In this document: piece by piece, positions 6,679 to 8,032 of the stretch
Layout: each line of letters begins with the position of its first letter
Position numbering within the stretch: position 1 is the stretch's first letter
NCBI GenBank assembly: GCA_004297555.1
Contig: SCSV01000339.1
Span: 1 to 8,032, forward strand
Length of the DNA stretch: 8,032 nt
DNA from: Salinibacterium sp.
GTDB lineage: Bacteria; Actinomycetota; Actinomycetes; Actinomycetales; Microbacteriaceae
Reading direction: 5' to 3'
Position numbers and translations under genes: made by a program
Notes under the pieces: model-generated
Seen by the model: the letters and a program-made list of their open reading frames with translations, nothing else
Told to the model about the DNA's origin: nothing
The model's database searches: none

Positions 6679-6684
6679 CAGAAT
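6679..6684 (+). promoter_or_regulatory. Candidate leaderless -10 box for the LpdA-like flavoprotein
   Basis: CAGAAT resembles the actinobacterial TAGAAT -10 and ends 6 nt before the ATG at 6691. CTGAGA at 6655-6660 matches TTGACA at four of six positions with an 18-bp spacer. There is no purine-rich ribosome binding site between the box and the ATG, which favours a leaderless start. Confidence 0.5.
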
Positions 6685-6690
6685 CGGTGC

Positions 6691-8032
6691 ATGGCCTACG
6701 AGTTCGAGCGCAAACAACGAATTGCCATTCTCGGCGGCGGCCCTGGGGGCTACGAGGCCGCGATCGCCGGCGCCCTGCTCGGGGCCGAGGTCACGCTCGT
6801 TGAGCGCGAAGGGGTTGGTGGCTCCGCCGTGCTCACTGACGTCGTGCCCTCGAAGGCGCTCATCGCCACCGCCGAAGCCGCCAATGCGATCGGGGACGCC
6901 GCCGAGCTGGGCGTGCAGTTCTGTGTGCGCAATGGAGATGGTCGCGCCCTCCGCCCCGAAGTTGTCGTCAATCTCGCGGCCGTCAACGACCGTATTCTGC
7001 GGCTCGCACACCAACAATCTGAAGACATGAAGGCGCACCTGCTGCAAGCGGGCGTGCGCATCATCCAGGGCGAGGGGCGCCTCGACGGCCCGCAGCGACT
7101 CGTCGTGTCGACCGTGAAGGGCAAGCCGTCCACCGACTTCGACGAGGTCGATGCGGACACGATCGTCGTGTCTGTCGGGGCTCGCCCGCGCATCCTGCCC
7201 TCAGCCAAGCCGGACGGTGAGCGCATCCTCACCTGGACCCAGCTCTACGGCCTCGACGAAGCCCCCGAACACCTCATCGTTGTGGGCTCGGGCGTCACCG
7301 GCGCCGAGTTCGCCTCCGCCTACACGGCACTCGGCTCGAAAGTCACCCTCATCTCCAGTCGCGAGCAAGTCTTGCCCGGCGAAGACGAAGACGCCGCCCG
7401 GGTGATCGAAGACGTGTTCACGCGCAACGGGATGACCGTGCTCTCGAAGTCCCGCGCCGAATCCGTCAAGCGCACCAAGGCCGGCGTCGTTGCGACGCTC
7501 TCCGACGGGCGCACCGTGGAGGGCAGCCACTGTCTCATGGCGGTCGGGTCACTACCCAATACCGAGGACATCGGTCTCACCGAGGCCGGGGTGCAACTCA
7601 CCGACTCGGGCCACATCCGCGTGAACCGGGTTGCGCGCACGTCAATGCCGTCGATCTACGCGGCCGGCGACTGCTCCGATTTCTTGCCACTGGCATCCGT
7701 CGCCTCGATGCAAGGCCGCACGGCAGTCTTCCACGCGATGGGCGACGCGGTGACACCGACCGAATTGCGCAACGTCACCTCGAACATCTTCACCCAGCCC
7801 GAAATCGCCACCGTCGGCTGGTCGCAGAAACAGATCGAAGACGGCATCGCCCAGGGCCAGATCTACAAGTTGGCGCTCGCGCAGAACCCGCGCGCCAAGA
7901 TGATGGGTATCAAAGACGGCTTCGTGAAGATCTTCGCGCGCACGGGCTCGGGGACGGTCATTGGCGGCGTGATCGTCGCGCCGAAAGCATCCGAACTCAT
8001 CATGGCGGTCGCGCTCGCGGTGGAACACCGGC
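6691..8032 (+). CDS. lpdA: LpdA-like NAD(P)H:quinone-reductase-type flavoprotein (3'-truncated)
   Basis: A pyridine nucleotide-disulfide oxidoreductase family flavoprotein with 447 codons visible. The frame is open to the window end, and about 20-40 C-terminal residues are missing. Domains in order are an FAD Rossmann motif GGGPGG (15-20) with E38 ending strand 2, an NAD(P) Rossmann motif GSGVTGAE (199-206), a second FAD motif IYAAGD (322-327), and the dimerisation domain from about residue 360 (IFTQPEIATVG). The CxxxxC redox pair expected before PSK (53-55) is absent: its positions are A46 and V51. The protein therefore cannot do disulfide chemistry and is not a dihydrolipoamide dehydrogenase. 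From memory, M. tuberculosis LpdA (Rv3303c) has the same GG(S/A)AVL..xVPSK form and acts as an NAD(P)H:quinone reductase. After the second Rossmann fold the sequence reads LISSRE, without the acidic residue of NAD-specific enzymes, so NADPH use is plausible. The C-terminal His-Glu region lies outside the window. Confidence 0.88.
   Translation, partial: MAYEFERKQRIAILGGGPGGYEAAIAGALLGAEVTLVEREGVGGSAVLTDVVPSKALIATAEAANAIGDAAELGVQFCVRNGDGRALRPEVVVNLAAVNDRILRLAHQQSEDMKAHLLQAGVRIIQGEGRLDGPQRLVVSTVKGKPSTDFDEVDADTIVVSVGARPRILPSAKPDGERILTWTQLYGLDEAPEHLIVVGSGVTGAEFASAYTALGSKVTLISSREQVLPGEDEDAARVIEDVFTRNGMTVLSKSRAESVKRTKAGVVATLSDGRTVEGSHCLMAVGSLPNTEDIGLTEAGVQLTDSGHIRVNRVARTSMPSIYAAGDCSDFLPLASVASMQGRTAVFHAMGDAVTPTELRNVTSNIFTQPEIATVGWSQKQIEDGIAQGQIYKLALAQNPRAKMMGIKDGFVKIFARTGSGTVIGGVIVAPKASELIMAVALAVEHR

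Noticed and set aside
6661..6679. Inverted repeat GGCA-N11-TGCC in the divergent gap as a regulator operator.
   Set aside because: Arms are only 4 bp with no extension on either side; this is at chance level in GC-rich DNA.

Overview
The window is high-GC DNA (roughly 65% by eye) from an actinobacterium, most likely of the Microbacteriaceae. I base this on the protein motifs, the gene order, three candidate -10 boxes placed only 6-7 bases before start codons (leaderless promoters), and a marked excess of the hexamer GGATGC/GCATCC. The genus assignment is inference. Coding density is close to 100%, and I found no tRNA, rRNA, mobile element, CRISPR array or riboswitch.

Left arm, plus strand, 1-4124: a nucleoside uptake and salvage operon. 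It starts inside the gene for an ABC permease of the simple-sugar/nucleoside type. Cytidine deaminase (cdd), thymidine/pyrimidine-nucleoside phosphorylase (deoA), adenosine deaminase (add) and a lone PTS EIIA protein of the mannitol/fructose/ascorbate superfamily follow. Permease-cdd and cdd-deoA overlap by 4 nt, deoA-add are 19 nt apart, and add-EIIA are 2 nt apart.

Middle, minus strand, 4121-6630: a two-gene operon read leftwards, encoding a trimeric-type purine nucleoside phosphorylase and then a PGM2-like phosphosugar mutase. The two genes overlap by 4 nt (GTGA). The mutase ends tail-to-tail with the EIIA gene, and one CTAG tetranucleotide holds both stop codons.

Right arm, plus strand, 6691 to the end: an incomplete flavoprotein of the dihydrolipoamide dehydrogenase fold in which both redox-active cysteine positions are replaced (A46, V51). 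This makes it an NAD(P)H:quinone-reductase-like LpdA rather than a true lipoamide dehydrogenase. It is divergent from the phosphorylase gene across only 60 bp.

The genes form a coherent pathway. Nucleosides enter by the ABC system. Cdd turns cytidine into uridine and Add turns adenosine into inosine. DeoA and the purine phosphorylase split nucleosides to base plus (deoxy)ribose-1-phosphate. The PGM2-like mutase is the best candidate for conversion to the 5-phosphate for central metabolism. From memory, the same gene set clusters in Mycobacterium tuberculosis (Rv3303c lpdA to Rv3315c cdd), so the core is an ancestral actinobacterial neighbourhood and not a new system. The least explained parts are the orphan EIIA, the cysteine-free LpdA-like protein and the compact back-to-back leaderless promoters.
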